Assembly: GCF_900141745.1 (NCBI RefSeq)
Contig: NZ_FSRM01000002.1
Span: forward strand, 3,720,001-3,784,000
From: Paraburkholderia phenazinium
GTDB lineage: Bacteria > Pseudomonadota > Gammaproteobacteria > Burkholderiales > Burkholderiaceae
Length of the DNA stretch: 64,000 nucleotides
Reading direction: 5' to 3'
Each line of letters starts with the position of its first letter. The stretch's first letter is position 1. The notes under the pieces were generated by a model. That model ran no database searches and had not been told where the DNA came from. It was given only the letters and a program-made list of their open reading frames with translations. Both the position numbers and the translations under genes were made by a program. Positions 56,650-64,000 of this stretch are shown piece by piece.

Positions 56650-57362
56650 GCGGCGACCTGCTCCTCGGCCTCGACCGCGTCAGCGAGTGCCTTGAGCGTC
56701 GCAAACCTGAAGTCGGGTGTAGTCACGCGCTCGGGTATCGGCGTGGCGCCGAACCCTTGCAGCCCCTGACGGCGCTCGATCCAGCACACCGTATACCCAA
56801 GCTCGCGAGCCACGCCGATGTCGTGATACTGGCTTTGCGCAACGTGCAGGATGTCGCCGAACTTATAGCCGAAGGCGGACTGGCGTCCGCGGTTATAGGC
56901 GAAGAACTGTGGGTCCGGCTTCGCAACGCCGGTTTCGTCGGCGGTAACGCTGTCGTCGAACGGATCGCCGAGCGTGTGCGCATACGCCGACAAGGCCACG
57001 CGATCGGCATTGGTCATCGCCACCAGCCGGAAGTGCCGGCGCAGGCGCTGCAACGCCGCCACCGAATCGTCAAACGCGGGCCAGTCGAGCACGTCGCGCT
57101 GAAAAGCAGCGGCCGTCTGCGGATCGGCGGGCAGGCCCAGTTCAGCCGCCAACGACTGGTAGACGCTCGCCATCGCGTGGCTGGAGCGGCCCGGATACGT
57201 CGCACGGCCACGGATGTACGGTTCGAAGATCTGGTCGTCGGTCAAATTGCGGGCCGCTTCGCCGCCGAGCCGCCGGACCGATTCCAGCACGCCTTTTTCA
57301 AAGTTGATCAGCGTGCCGACGACATCGAACGTCAGCACCTTGAAATCGGTCAGTTTTTTCAT
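56646..57362 (-). CDS. HAD-superfamily hydrolase, haloacid-dehalogenase type II-like
   Basis: A 238-residue hydrolase. Motif I is FDVVGTL (Asp nucleophile, with Val-Val instead of the common Asp-x or Tyr), motif II TNAD, motif III lysine in VAKPDPQFF, and motif IV HVAQSQYHD. The cap resembles the type II dehalogenase group. In amine operons such enzymes often act on small phosphate or halo compounds, so a phosphatase function is as likely as dehalogenation. It lies 64 bases after the ATPase gene. Confidence 0.85.
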   Translation of the reverse strand: MKKLTDFKVLTFDVVGTLINFEKGVLESVRRLGGEAARNLTDDQIFEPYIRGRATYPGRSSHAMASVYQSLAAELGLPADPQTAAAFQRDVLDWPAFDDSVAALQRLRRHFRLVAMTNADRVALSAYAHTLGDPFDDSVTADETGVAKPDPQFFAYNRGRQSAFGYKFGDILHVAQSQYHDIGVARELGYTVCWIERRQGLQGFGATPIPERVTTPDFRFATLKALADAVEAEEQVAA

Positions 57363-57426
57363 TCGTATTCCTCTTCAGTTTTATGTGAACCCTGGATGAG
57401 AGAGCCCGGCAATCCGGGCACATGAA

Positions 57427-58509
57427 TCAGGCGGGCACGACTATGGTGTCCTGCGGGTCGAGCACCACGGTCATCTCCATGCCGGGCGCGGGAATCTGCA
57501 GACGGGCGTGGTAACTGCCCGGCTGGCGCAAGCTGATTGCCGTACCATCCGGCAGCGTCGCGAAGACGCGCAGGCTTTCGCCCTGATACAGCACCTCGGT
57601 CACGCGGCAACGCAGCTGGTTGAGCTGCGCGCCGTTGTCATCACGACTGTCGTGGATGCGCAGCTTCTCCGTCTGCACCGCCAGCAGCAAAGCCTCGGCA
57701 CGCGGCAGCGGATGCGCTGTGCGCAGCACCGTCGCCCCCAGCAGCACCGCATCGGCGCCGGCACGTGTCACGCTCAACAATGTCGCTTCACCGATAAAAC
57801 TCGCCACAAAGGCATCGCGCGGCCGGTCGTACAGATGCTCAGGCGTATCGACCTGCACGAGGCGGCCGTTGCGCAACACGGCAACGCGGTCGCTCATCGT
57901 CAGCGCCTCGCGCTGATCGTGCGTCACATAGACGATCGTCGCGCCCAGCTTTCTGTGCAGGCGGCGCAGTTCGATCTGCATGGTTTCGCGCAGTTGCTTG
58001 TCGAGCGCGGAGAGCGGCTCGTCCATCAGGATCAGTTGCGGCTCGAATACCATGGCGCGGGCGAGCGCCACGCGCTGACGCTGCCCACCGGATAGCTGCG
58101 CAATGCGCCGGCCTTCGTAACCGCTCAACTCGACCATCGCGAGCGCATCCGATACTTTCTTCGCCCAGCCCGACTTCGGCTGGCGCCGCGCGCGCAGCGG
58201 ATAGGCCACGTTCTCGCCGACCGTCATATGCGGAAACAGCGCGTAGTTCTGAAACACGATGCCGATGTCGCGTTTATGGGGCGGCGCAAATGTAATATCA
58301 CGGCCACCCACCCACACCGAGCCCGAACTCGGCTGCACGAAGCCGCCCAGAATGCCGAGCAGCGTGGTCTTGCCCGACCCGGACGGCCCGAGCAGCGAAA
58401 CGAATTCGCCCGGCGCGATGTCGATGGACACGTCGTCGAGCGCGACCACCGGACCGTAGCGCCGCGCTGCCGAACGGATCGACACGTCTGCTTTCGCTCT
58501 TGCGTCCAT
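57427..58509 (-). CDS. PotA-like ABC transporter ATP-binding protein
   Basis: A 360-residue ATPase. It has Walker A GPSGSGKTT, signature LSGGQRQRVALARAMVFEP and Walker B LILMDEPLSALDKQLRE, followed by a C-terminal TOBE domain (about 285-355). It belongs to the polyamine/spermidine group. It is the first gene of the minus-strand operon, so its promoter should lie in the 99 bases up to the LysR gene at 58609. Confidence 0.93.
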   Translation of the reverse strand: MDARAKADVSIRSAARRYGPVVALDDVSIDIAPGEFVSLLGPSGSGKTTLLGILGGFVQPSSGSVWVGGRDITFAPPHKRDIGIVFQNYALFPHMTVGENVAYPLRARRQPKSGWAKKVSDALAMVELSGYEGRRIAQLSGGQRQRVALARAMVFEPQLILMDEPLSALDKQLRETMQIELRRLHRKLGATIVYVTHDQREALTMSDRVAVLRNGRLVQVDTPEHLYDRPRDAFVASFIGEATLLSVTRAGADAVLLGATVLRTAHPLPRAEALLLAVQTEKLRIHDSRDDNGAQLNQLRCRVTEVLYQGESLRVFATLPDGTAISLRQPGSYHARLQIPAPGMEMTVVLDPQDTIVVPA

Positions 58510-58570
58510 GCTTGTTTCCCGTCCACAGGACCATCGGTTAGAAAAATATACGTGGCTGTTATTTCGTCAG

Positions 58571-58584
58571 CAATTCCCAAATTG
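58571..58584. promoter_or_regulatory. Short inverted repeat between LysR gene and PotA-like operon
   Basis: CAATT-CCCA-AATTG, a 5-base dyad of the T-N-A type in the divergent promoter. Its position, 24 bases before the LysR start, makes it a candidate binding site for that regulator. The match is short and could be chance. Confidence 0.35.
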
Positions 58585-58608
58585 TTGGATCAGGCATAAC
58601 ATCACGTC

Positions 58609-59574
58609 ATGCCCAATCTCCGCCGCAAACTCCCCAGCGCCAATGCCCTGTTCGTGTTCGAGGCCGCGGCGCGGTGCGGCAACTTCACGCGTGCCGCCGA
58701 AGAGCTATATGTCAGCCAGCCGGCCGTGAGCCGCATGCTGGCGCGCATGGAAGACCACCTTGGGGTGCAACTGTTCGAGCGCGTGCGCGGCGGCATCGAA
58801 CTGACCGAGAACGGCAAGATCCTGTATCGGAAGATTTCGGAGGGGTTTGGCGGGATCGAATCCGCAATCCGCGAAATCGAGGCCAGGGCAACCGGCATCG
58901 AAACGGTGACCCTCTCGGTTTCAACCGCTTTCACCACACATTGGCTGATGCCGCGCATGAACCGCCTGAACCAGGCGTTTCCGGGCGTCGATCTGCGTTT
59001 CCAGCTGATTTCAGGCCGCATTGGCGGGCCGCTCGTCGACGTCGACCTCGGTATGCGCTTCAGGACCGACGAAGAAATCGACGAGCACTCGGCTCTCGTG
59101 ATGCCGGAAGTCCTGCTACCGGTATGCAATCGCCGCTATCACGAGCAACTGTTGCTGGACGCCGGCAGTCCGCACGACGACACCGTAATAAACATGGATG
59201 ACGGCGAACGCGGCTGGCAGGAACGTTTCGCCGCGTTCGCCGAGCATCAGCGCAGGGCCGCGACCATGCTGAGCTTTTCCGACTATGCAATCGTGGTGCA
59301 GGCCGCCTTGCTGGGCCAGGGAGTCGCGCTGGGCTGGTTGAACGTGCTGTCGCACTGGCTGGCCGACGGTGCGCTGATCCCAGCTGAGCACGAACTGATC
59401 GTGACGGACCGGCGCTGCTGTCTGGTGTGGCCGGCAAGCCGTCCGTTGCGCCCGGTAGTGGCTGCGCTGCGCGACTGGATCATCGAGGAAGTGCATGCCG
59501 ACATGATTCGCGTCGACGCGGCCTACCCCGATCTGTGCCTCGCAGCCACGCTGCGCAATGGTAAAGCGCTTTAG
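58609..59574 (+). CDS. LysR-type regulator (GcvA-like)
   Basis: A 321-residue regulator with the GcvA-type N-terminus: LRRKLPSANALFVFEAAARCGNFTRAAEELYVSQPAVSRMLARMEDHLG (in parts). The effector domain starts VTLSVSTAFTTHWLMPRMNRL, and DDGERGWQERFAAFAEHQ is inside the second half. It is divergent from the PotA-like operon and probably controls it. The ligand may be the transported amine. Confidence 0.9.
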   Translation: MPNLRRKLPSANALFVFEAAARCGNFTRAAEELYVSQPAVSRMLARMEDHLGVQLFERVRGGIELTENGKILYRKISEGFGGIESAIREIEARATGIETVTLSVSTAFTTHWLMPRMNRLNQAFPGVDLRFQLISGRIGGPLVDVDLGMRFRTDEEIDEHSALVMPEVLLPVCNRRYHEQLLLDAGSPHDDTVINMDDGERGWQERFAAFAEHQRRAATMLSFSDYAIVVQAALLGQGVALGWLNVLSHWLADGALIPAEHELIVTDRRCCLVWPASRPLRPVVAALRDWIIEEVHADMIRVDAAYPDLCLAATLRNGKAL

Positions 59575-59607
59575 CGGCAGCGCCGACGCGCGCCGCTAAC
59601 CGTAAGC

Positions 59608-59817
59608 TCAATGCATCACGCCGAAGATCACATCCGCGCCTTCCACCGGTGTGAGGCCGACCTTGAAATACCCTTCGAGCCGGTCCGCAACCGCTTCGTC
59701 GAGCGTAAACGGCGGCCGGATAAAGCCGACCTTGACCGCATGTTCGTACCACGCAGTGATCCACGCGCGCAGGTCGACCACATACTGCGGCAGTCCGATA
59801 TATTCGTCGTAAGCCAT
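59608..59817 (-). CDS. Small hypothetical protein
   Basis: A 69-residue protein with a strong ribosome site (AAGGAGAG) before its ATG. Sequence features are an Asp-Glu/aromatic-rich N-terminus (MAYDEYIGLPQYVVDLRAWITAW) and a C-terminal part, FTLDEAVADRLEGYFKVGLTPVEGADV, that could fold as a short helical and beta hairpin domain. I do not recognise a family. It follows the 82-residue gene on the same strand. Confidence 0.65.
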   Translation of the reverse strand: MAYDEYIGLPQYVVDLRAWITAWYEHAVKVGFIRPPFTLDEAVADRLEGYFKVGLTPVEGADVIFGVMH

Positions 59818-59844
59818 GATCTCTCCTTCCCCTTGGTCATGCCA

Positions 59845-60093
59845 TCAGGCGGCTAACCGGCCAACGCTCATTGCAGGCTGGCGATTCGCTGGCGGGAAAA
59901 CATGCCAGCTGCCGTCGTCATGGCGGAAGAAAAACAGGGTGACTGGACCACTCGGGCAGTTCGCTTCGATGCACACCCGGCAAATGCGGCCGGATTGCGA
60001 ACGTTGTGTCATCAATACGCGGAGCGGTTGGGCGCTGGCCGCACCAAGCCACTTCTCGACCAGAAAACGCAACGACCTTTCCGCAGTACTCAT
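59845..60093 (-). CDS. Small hypothetical protein with Cys-x6-Cys motif
   Basis: An 82-residue protein preceded by GGAGGGG. Sequence marks are RICRVCIEANCPSGPVTLFFFRHDDGSWHVFPP, with three closely spaced cysteines that could bind a metal. The start at 60093 is preferred over a longer frame to 60132 because of the ribosome site. Together with the 69-residue gene it forms a small unit, about 100 bases after the response-regulator gene. Confidence 0.6.
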   Translation of the reverse strand: MSTAERSLRFLVEKWLGAASAQPLRVLMTQRSQSGRICRVCIEANCPSGPVTLFFFRHDDGSWHVFPPANRQPAMSVGRLAA

Positions 60094-60235
60094 AGCCCCT
60101 CCGAGGTGCCCATGAAAGCATCGTAGGGTCAACGGAAATGCACCTGTATCGGGAGTGGCGGATGTTGGACGCCGGATCGGCTGATTCTCCGCTCAGGATT
60201 TCCCTAATAATCCTTAGACATTTAATGCGCGCTGG

Positions 60236-60868
60236 CTACTCGGCGGCCAGACCGTGCCTGATCGCATAGCGGATCAGCTCGGCGTTGTTCGCAAGACCCA
60301 GCTTTTGCATGAGACGCATCTTGTGAGTACTGATGGTTTTCGCGCTGAGCGCGAGGGCCTCGGCGATGTCGTTGATGCTTTTGCCCGACGCCAGCATCTG
60401 CAGCACCTGAAATTCGCGGTCGGACAGAATTTCGTGCGGCGGTGCATCGCCCGAGTGCGTCTCGAAGATGATCGCGTCAACCAGCTTCGGGTCGATAAAG
60501 CGGCCGCCGCTTGCCAGTTTGCGAATCGCGGTAAGCAGGACCTCGGGATCGCTATCCTTCGTCACATAGCCGGTCGCGCCCGCGCGCAAGGCCCGCGACA
60601 CCACCTGAGCCTCGTTGTGGATGCTCAGCACCAGCACCGGCAACGAAGGCTGCTCGGCACGCACGCGCCGGATCAGGTCGACGCCGCTGATGCCCGGCAT
60701 GGTCATGTCGAGCAGCAACAGGTCGATCACGCACGTGCGCAGCTTGTCGACGACTTCGGAGCCTTGTGCCGCCTCTCCGTTCACGACGATGTCGGCGGTC
60801 GTCGCGATGATCTGCTTCAGTCCGCCGCGCACGATAGCGTGGTCGTCTGCAATAAGTATCTTGATCAT
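60236..60868 (-). CDS. NarL/LuxR-family response regulator
   Basis: A 210-residue regulator: receiver domain with phosphorylatable D54 in LLLLDMTMPG, T/S and K residues downstream, and a C-terminal helix-turn-helix (about 145-205; LSDREFQVLQMLASGKSINDIAEALALSAKTISTHKMRLMQKL in parts). It overlaps the kinase gene at 60865 by ATGA. Its target genes are not evident in the window. Confidence 0.93.
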   Translation of the reverse strand: MIKILIADDHAIVRGGLKQIIATTADIVVNGEAAQGSEVVDKLRTCVIDLLLLDMTMPGISGVDLIRRVRAEQPSLPVLVLSIHNEAQVVSRALRAGATGYVTKDSDPEVLLTAIRKLASGGRFIDPKLVDAIIFETHSGDAPPHEILSDREFQVLQMLASGKSINDIAEALALSAKTISTHKMRLMQKLGLANNAELIRYAIRHGLAAE

Positions 60869-62493
60869 GTGTGAGGTTCTTCGTCTAGCGGAATGTGAAT
60901 CGAAACTGAGGTACCTGTACCGGGTGAACTGTCGATCAGCAGCGAGGCGCCAATCAGGCGGGCGCGTTCGCGCATGCCAAGCACACCGTAAGAATCGCCT
61001 TTGCGCGCTGCATCCTGATCGAAACCGCAGCCGTCGTCGCTCACGTGCAGATCGAGGCCGTTCGCGGAGCGCGTTAGCGTAACGTCTGCCCTGGTGGCGC
61101 GGGCATGGCGCGCAACATTCGTGAGCGAGGCCTGAACGATGCGAAATACCGCCGTTGCATGAGCATCCGGAAGCACAGGCTCGCTGCCGTTGATGCGAAA
61201 CTGGCAGGGAATGTTGTTACGCCGGCTGAAATCTTCAACCAGCCACTCGAGCGCGGAAACGATGCCGAAATTGAGCGCAGCGGGCCGCAGATGGCTCGCC
61301 ACGTTGCGCACCATCCAGATGGTCGTTTCAACCAGTTCGCGCATGTCGTCGGCCTTTTTCGCCGCATCCGAGTCGCCAGCGAGCCGCATCTTGAGCAGCG
61401 AGACATCCATTTTCAACGCCGTGAGGAGTTGCCCCAGTTCGTCGTGAATCTCCATCGCGATGCGCTTTCTTTCTTCTTCGCGAATCGCTTCCATGTAGGC
61501 CGACAGCTCGCGTAGCTGTTCCCGCGATTCGAGCAGCGCCTGTTCGATGCGCTTGCGCTCCGTGATGTCGTTCAGGCCGACGTAAATGGCGGGCGCCTCG
61601 TTGTAGGTCGCCACGCGGGCCGTCGCCATCGCCCAGAATACCGAGCCATCTGGCCGCGTGAACTGAATCTCGCTGTTGTGAAAACTCCCCTCGCGCTGCA
61701 AATGATCGACCAGGCTGTCGCGCTCCAGCGGATCGGCGTAAAAGTCCACGACATTCGCAGCGTCGTTGAGCAGGTCGAGTCCGAACAGTTCCTGGAACGG
61801 CCCGTTCGTATAGAGAAGCTGCCCGCCCGGCATCGAGGTAATGCACAACGGCACCGGGCTCGTCTCGACAATCGCACGAAAACGCGCCTCGCTCGACAGC
61901 AGTTTCGCCTCGGCGCGTCTGCGCTCCTCGACCTGCGCCAGCAGACTCTGGTTCGCCCGTGCCAGTTCGGCGGTGCGCAGCGCGACGCGCCCCTCCAGCT
62001 GGTCGCGCGCACGCGATAATGCTGCCTCGGCCTGCTGACGCACCGACACCTCCGCGAGCAGTTGCCGGTTCTGCACAACCAGTTGCTTGTGCATCGTTCG
62101 CAGTGCGAGATGTGTGCTGACGCGCGCGATCATTTCCTCTACGTGTACGGGCTTGGTCAGGTAATCGACGCCGCCCGCAGAAAATCCTTCGACCATGTCC
62201 TCGCTGCCGGTACGCGAGGTCATGAAGATCACCGCAATGTCGCGGGTGCGATCGTCCATCTTCAGGCGCCGGCAGGTTTCGAAGCCGTCGATGCCGGGCA
62301 TCTTGACGTCGAGCAGAATCAGATCAGGTTGCGAGAACTGAGCGCGCTCGAGCGCTTCCGCGCCGTCGAGCGCGACAAGGACGCGAAAGCCGCGTTCAGT
62401 CAGACTGTCGACGACGACGCCCAGATTGGCGGGCGTATCGTCGGCGATGAGGATGGTGGGCTGCTCGCTGAGTTGGCCCGTTGTGTCGCTCAT
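60865..62493 (-). CDS. Hybrid sensor kinase: receiver, PAS, HisKA_3, ATPase
   Basis: A 542-residue soluble protein. An N-terminal receiver (D62 in LLDVKMPG) comes first, then a coiled coil (about 135-205), a PAS domain (about 205-320), and a HisKA_3 dimerisation domain with H348 or so in IAMEIHDELGQLL. The ATPase domain has SDDGCGFD and GVLGMRERARLIG. HisKA_3 kinases normally phosphorylate NarL-type regulators, which matches the next gene. The leading receiver probably takes phosphate from the preceding kinase, making a relay. Confidence 0.93.
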   Translation of the reverse strand: MSDTTGQLSEQPTILIADDTPANLGVVVDSLTERGFRVLVALDGAEALERAQFSQPDLILLDVKMPGIDGFETCRRLKMDDRTRDIAVIFMTSRTGSEDMVEGFSAGGVDYLTKPVHVEEMIARVSTHLALRTMHKQLVVQNRQLLAEVSVRQQAEAALSRARDQLEGRVALRTAELARANQSLLAQVEERRRAEAKLLSSEARFRAIVETSPVPLCITSMPGGQLLYTNGPFQELFGLDLLNDAANVVDFYADPLERDSLVDHLQREGSFHNSEIQFTRPDGSVFWAMATARVATYNEAPAIYVGLNDITERKRIEQALLESREQLRELSAYMEAIREEERKRIAMEIHDELGQLLTALKMDVSLLKMRLAGDSDAAKKADDMRELVETTIWMVRNVASHLRPAALNFGIVSALEWLVEDFSRRNNIPCQFRINGSEPVLPDAHATAVFRIVQASLTNVARHARATRADVTLTRSANGLDLHVSDDGCGFDQDAARKGDSYGVLGMRERARLIGASLLIDSSPGTGTSVSIHIPLDEEPHT

Positions 62494-64000
62494 GGTGCCG
62501 GCCTTTGCACAAGATTTTGTTCGACCAACTCAAGAATCGCCTTCGACTGGTAGCCCTTCGCCAGTAGACGCACCTGCTCCGCGAATGGGGCATAGCGTGC
62601 GTCGAGTGCCGCGACGCGCTCGCTCCAGAGCGAAATTTCCCTCATGTCGCCATGCCGGGCGAGGCGGTGCAACTCGTTCATTTCCTGCGGCGGCACGGCA
62701 AGACTCGCTTCGGACAACGACACGCCCTGTTGCGCCGTTGCGGGTGCCGTCGCCGGTGCTGTTGCATACGTCCACTCCAGGCCGAGCAACGCCGCGATCT
62801 TCTCAAGCAGCCGGTCGAAATCGACTGGCTTCGGGAGAAAGGCATTCACGCCGGCGTCGAGGCTCCGTTTCTCGTCAGTGCCGGACGGACTCGCGGACAC
62901 CGCGATGATCGGCACATCCGCAATGCCCGGCGACTGGCGCAGCCGCTGGGTCACTTCGAGGCCATCCATGTCGGGCATCACGATGTCTGTAACAACCAGC
63001 GACGGCCGCTCGTGTTGGGCCTGTTCAAGCCCTTCACGGCCGGTCGCCGCTTCGACGGTGTCGAACCCGAGCCGCTCGAGCAAAGTAATGACAACCGCAC
63101 GATTGACCGGCACGTCGTCGATCACCAGCACCTTCCTGCGCGGACCGTCGTAGCCCGTCACATCCCGAGCGGGCGGCGCAGTCACCGGGGCGTCCGGCAG
63201 CGCGTGCGCTGCCGCAAGCTCGAACCAGAACAGGCTGCCTTCTCCAACCCGGCTCTCGACGTGAATCTCGCCACCCATTGCGCGGACGAACTGGCGGCTG
63301 ATCGCAAGACCCAGCCCGGTGCCGCCAACCCGGCGCTCGGGCCGGCCGACCTGTTCAAAGGGCTCGAAAATCGTCTCCAACTGCTCAGCGAGCATGCCGA
63401 CACCCGTGTCCCGTACCTCGAAGCGCACTGCCCGCGGCCCAGCCCTCATGATATGCAGACTCACGCTGCCATGGTCCGTGAATTTGACGGCATTCGCGAG
63501 CAGATTGAGCAGCACCTGGCGCAGGCGCTGTCCGTCTGCACGCACGCCGGCAGGCGCATCGCCGGCGATTTCGCAGATGAAATCCAGACCCTTCTGCTCC
63601 GCCTTCACGCCGATGATCTCGCGCAGCACGTCAACCAGCCCCGCCAGCGGCACGTCGCCGATCTGGACGCGCAATTTGCCGGCTTCGATCTTTGCGAAGT
63701 CGAGCGTGTCGTCGATCAGCGTCAACAGGTGTTCGCCACTGCGCTGGATCACCGCGACACCTTCGAGCTGCCGCTCGCCGAGCGCGGGGTCACGCCGCAA
63801 GATCTGGGCGTAGCCGAGAATGCCATTCAGCGGCGTGCGCAATTCGTGGCTCATGTTGGCCAGGAATTCGCCCTTGGCGCGATTCGCCGCCTCGGCGGCC
63901 TGGCGTGCCTCGCGCTCCCTCGCGGCCGCGCGCTCCTCGAGATACGCACGATGCAGCCGCGCGCCCATCGCGTTGAACGCCGTCACCACGCGATCGAGTT
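62490..64000 (-). CDS. Hybrid histidine kinase with receiver, 5' end outside window
   Basis: The frame is open to the window edge. The first visible residues (LDRVVTAFNAMGARL) look like the end of a HAMP domain, so transmembrane helices and a periplasmic sensor lie upstream. The histidine box is ANMSHELRTPLNGILGYAQIL. The ATPase has NLLANAVKFT, DTGVGM, EPFEQVGRPERRVGGTGLGLAIS (parts), and a receiver follows with VVTDIVMPDMDG. A last domain of about 80 residues (EMNELHRLARHGDMREISLWSERVAALD) is helical and resembles the C-terminal part of BarA-type hybrid kinases. It overlaps the next gene by 4 bases. Confidence 0.92.
   Translation of the reverse strand, partial: LDRVVTAFNAMGARLHRAYLEERAAAREREARQAAEAANRAKGEFLANMSHELRTPLNGILGYAQILRRDPALGERQLEGVAVIQRSGEHLLTLIDDTLDFAKIEAGKLRVQIGDVPLAGLVDVLREIIGVKAEQKGLDFICEIAGDAPAGVRADGQRLRQVLLNLLANAVKFTDHGSVSLHIMRAGPRAVRFEVRDTGVGMLAEQLETIFEPFEQVGRPERRVGGTGLGLAISRQFVRAMGGEIHVESRVGEGSLFWFELAAAHALPDAPVTAPPARDVTGYDGPRRKVLVIDDVPVNRAVVITLLERLGFDTVEAATGREGLEQAQHERPSLVVTDIVMPDMDGLEVTQRLRQSPGIADVPIIAVSASPSGTDEKRSLDAGVNAFLPKPVDFDRLLEKIAALLGLEWTYATAPATAPATAQQGVSLSEASLAVPPQEMNELHRLARHGDMREISLWSERVAALDARYAPFAEQVRLLAKGYQSKAILELVEQNLVQRPAP

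Overview
The window reads as chromosome or megaplasmid sequence of a Burkholderiaceae bacterium, most likely Paraburkholderia or a close relative. The base composition is GC-rich, genes are packed in operons joined by ATGA overlaps, and it combines OFA-type oxalate transporters, oxalyl-CoA decarboxylase, a Wzy-type exopolysaccharide locus and many amino-acid/polyamine ABC systems. I saw no rRNA, tRNA, CRISPR array, insertion sequence or phage gene.

Layout. 1-3313: end of a TonB-dependent receptor followed by its own ExbB, ExbD and TonB. 3348-6616: a DUF2252 protein and a LytM (M23) cell-wall peptidase. 7128-21246: an exopolysaccharide locus with two convergent arms. The plus arm carries a small outer-membrane barrel, a PAP2 phosphatase, a Wzy-like polymerase and a secreted sialidase-fold protein. 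The minus arm runs from a priming phosphoglycosyl transferase through Wza, Wzb, Wzc, Wzx, a KpsS-like Kdo-transferase-family protein and two glycosyltransferases to a second-copy-type KdsA. KdsA plus a KpsS-like protein suggests Kdo is part of the polymer or its linker.

21668-36879: an oxalate metabolism island. It holds a PanE-family reductase (candidate oxalyl-CoA reductase), an aldehyde dehydrogenase, two OFA transporters (one with a 42-residue small subunit), LysR and GntR regulators, oxc, frc, a FAH-family hydrolase, an MHS-type carboxylate symporter and small proteins of unknown role. A 13-base motif is shared by three promoters around the LysR gene, and a palindrome lies upstream of both oxc and the GntR operon. 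Together these look like two layers of local control.

36970-45158: an orphan RsbRD-type histidine kinase, a DUF3830 protein, an AspT-like exchanger with a phosphotransacetylase-family enzyme, and a DadA-like oxidoreductase with a polar amino-acid ABC transporter and a divergent IclR regulator. 46456-59574: amine or amino-acid uptake and oxidation. A GntR-linked binding protein and a permease-ATPase fusion come first, then DUF1989, a PotD/F/B/C/A-like transporter split between two strands, a GMC oxidoreductase, a second DadA-like oxidase, a HAD hydrolase and a LysR regulator.

59608-64000: two small conserved-looking proteins, then a NarL-type response regulator encoded downstream of two sensor kinases with 4-base overlaps. 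The last kinase is cut by the window edge.
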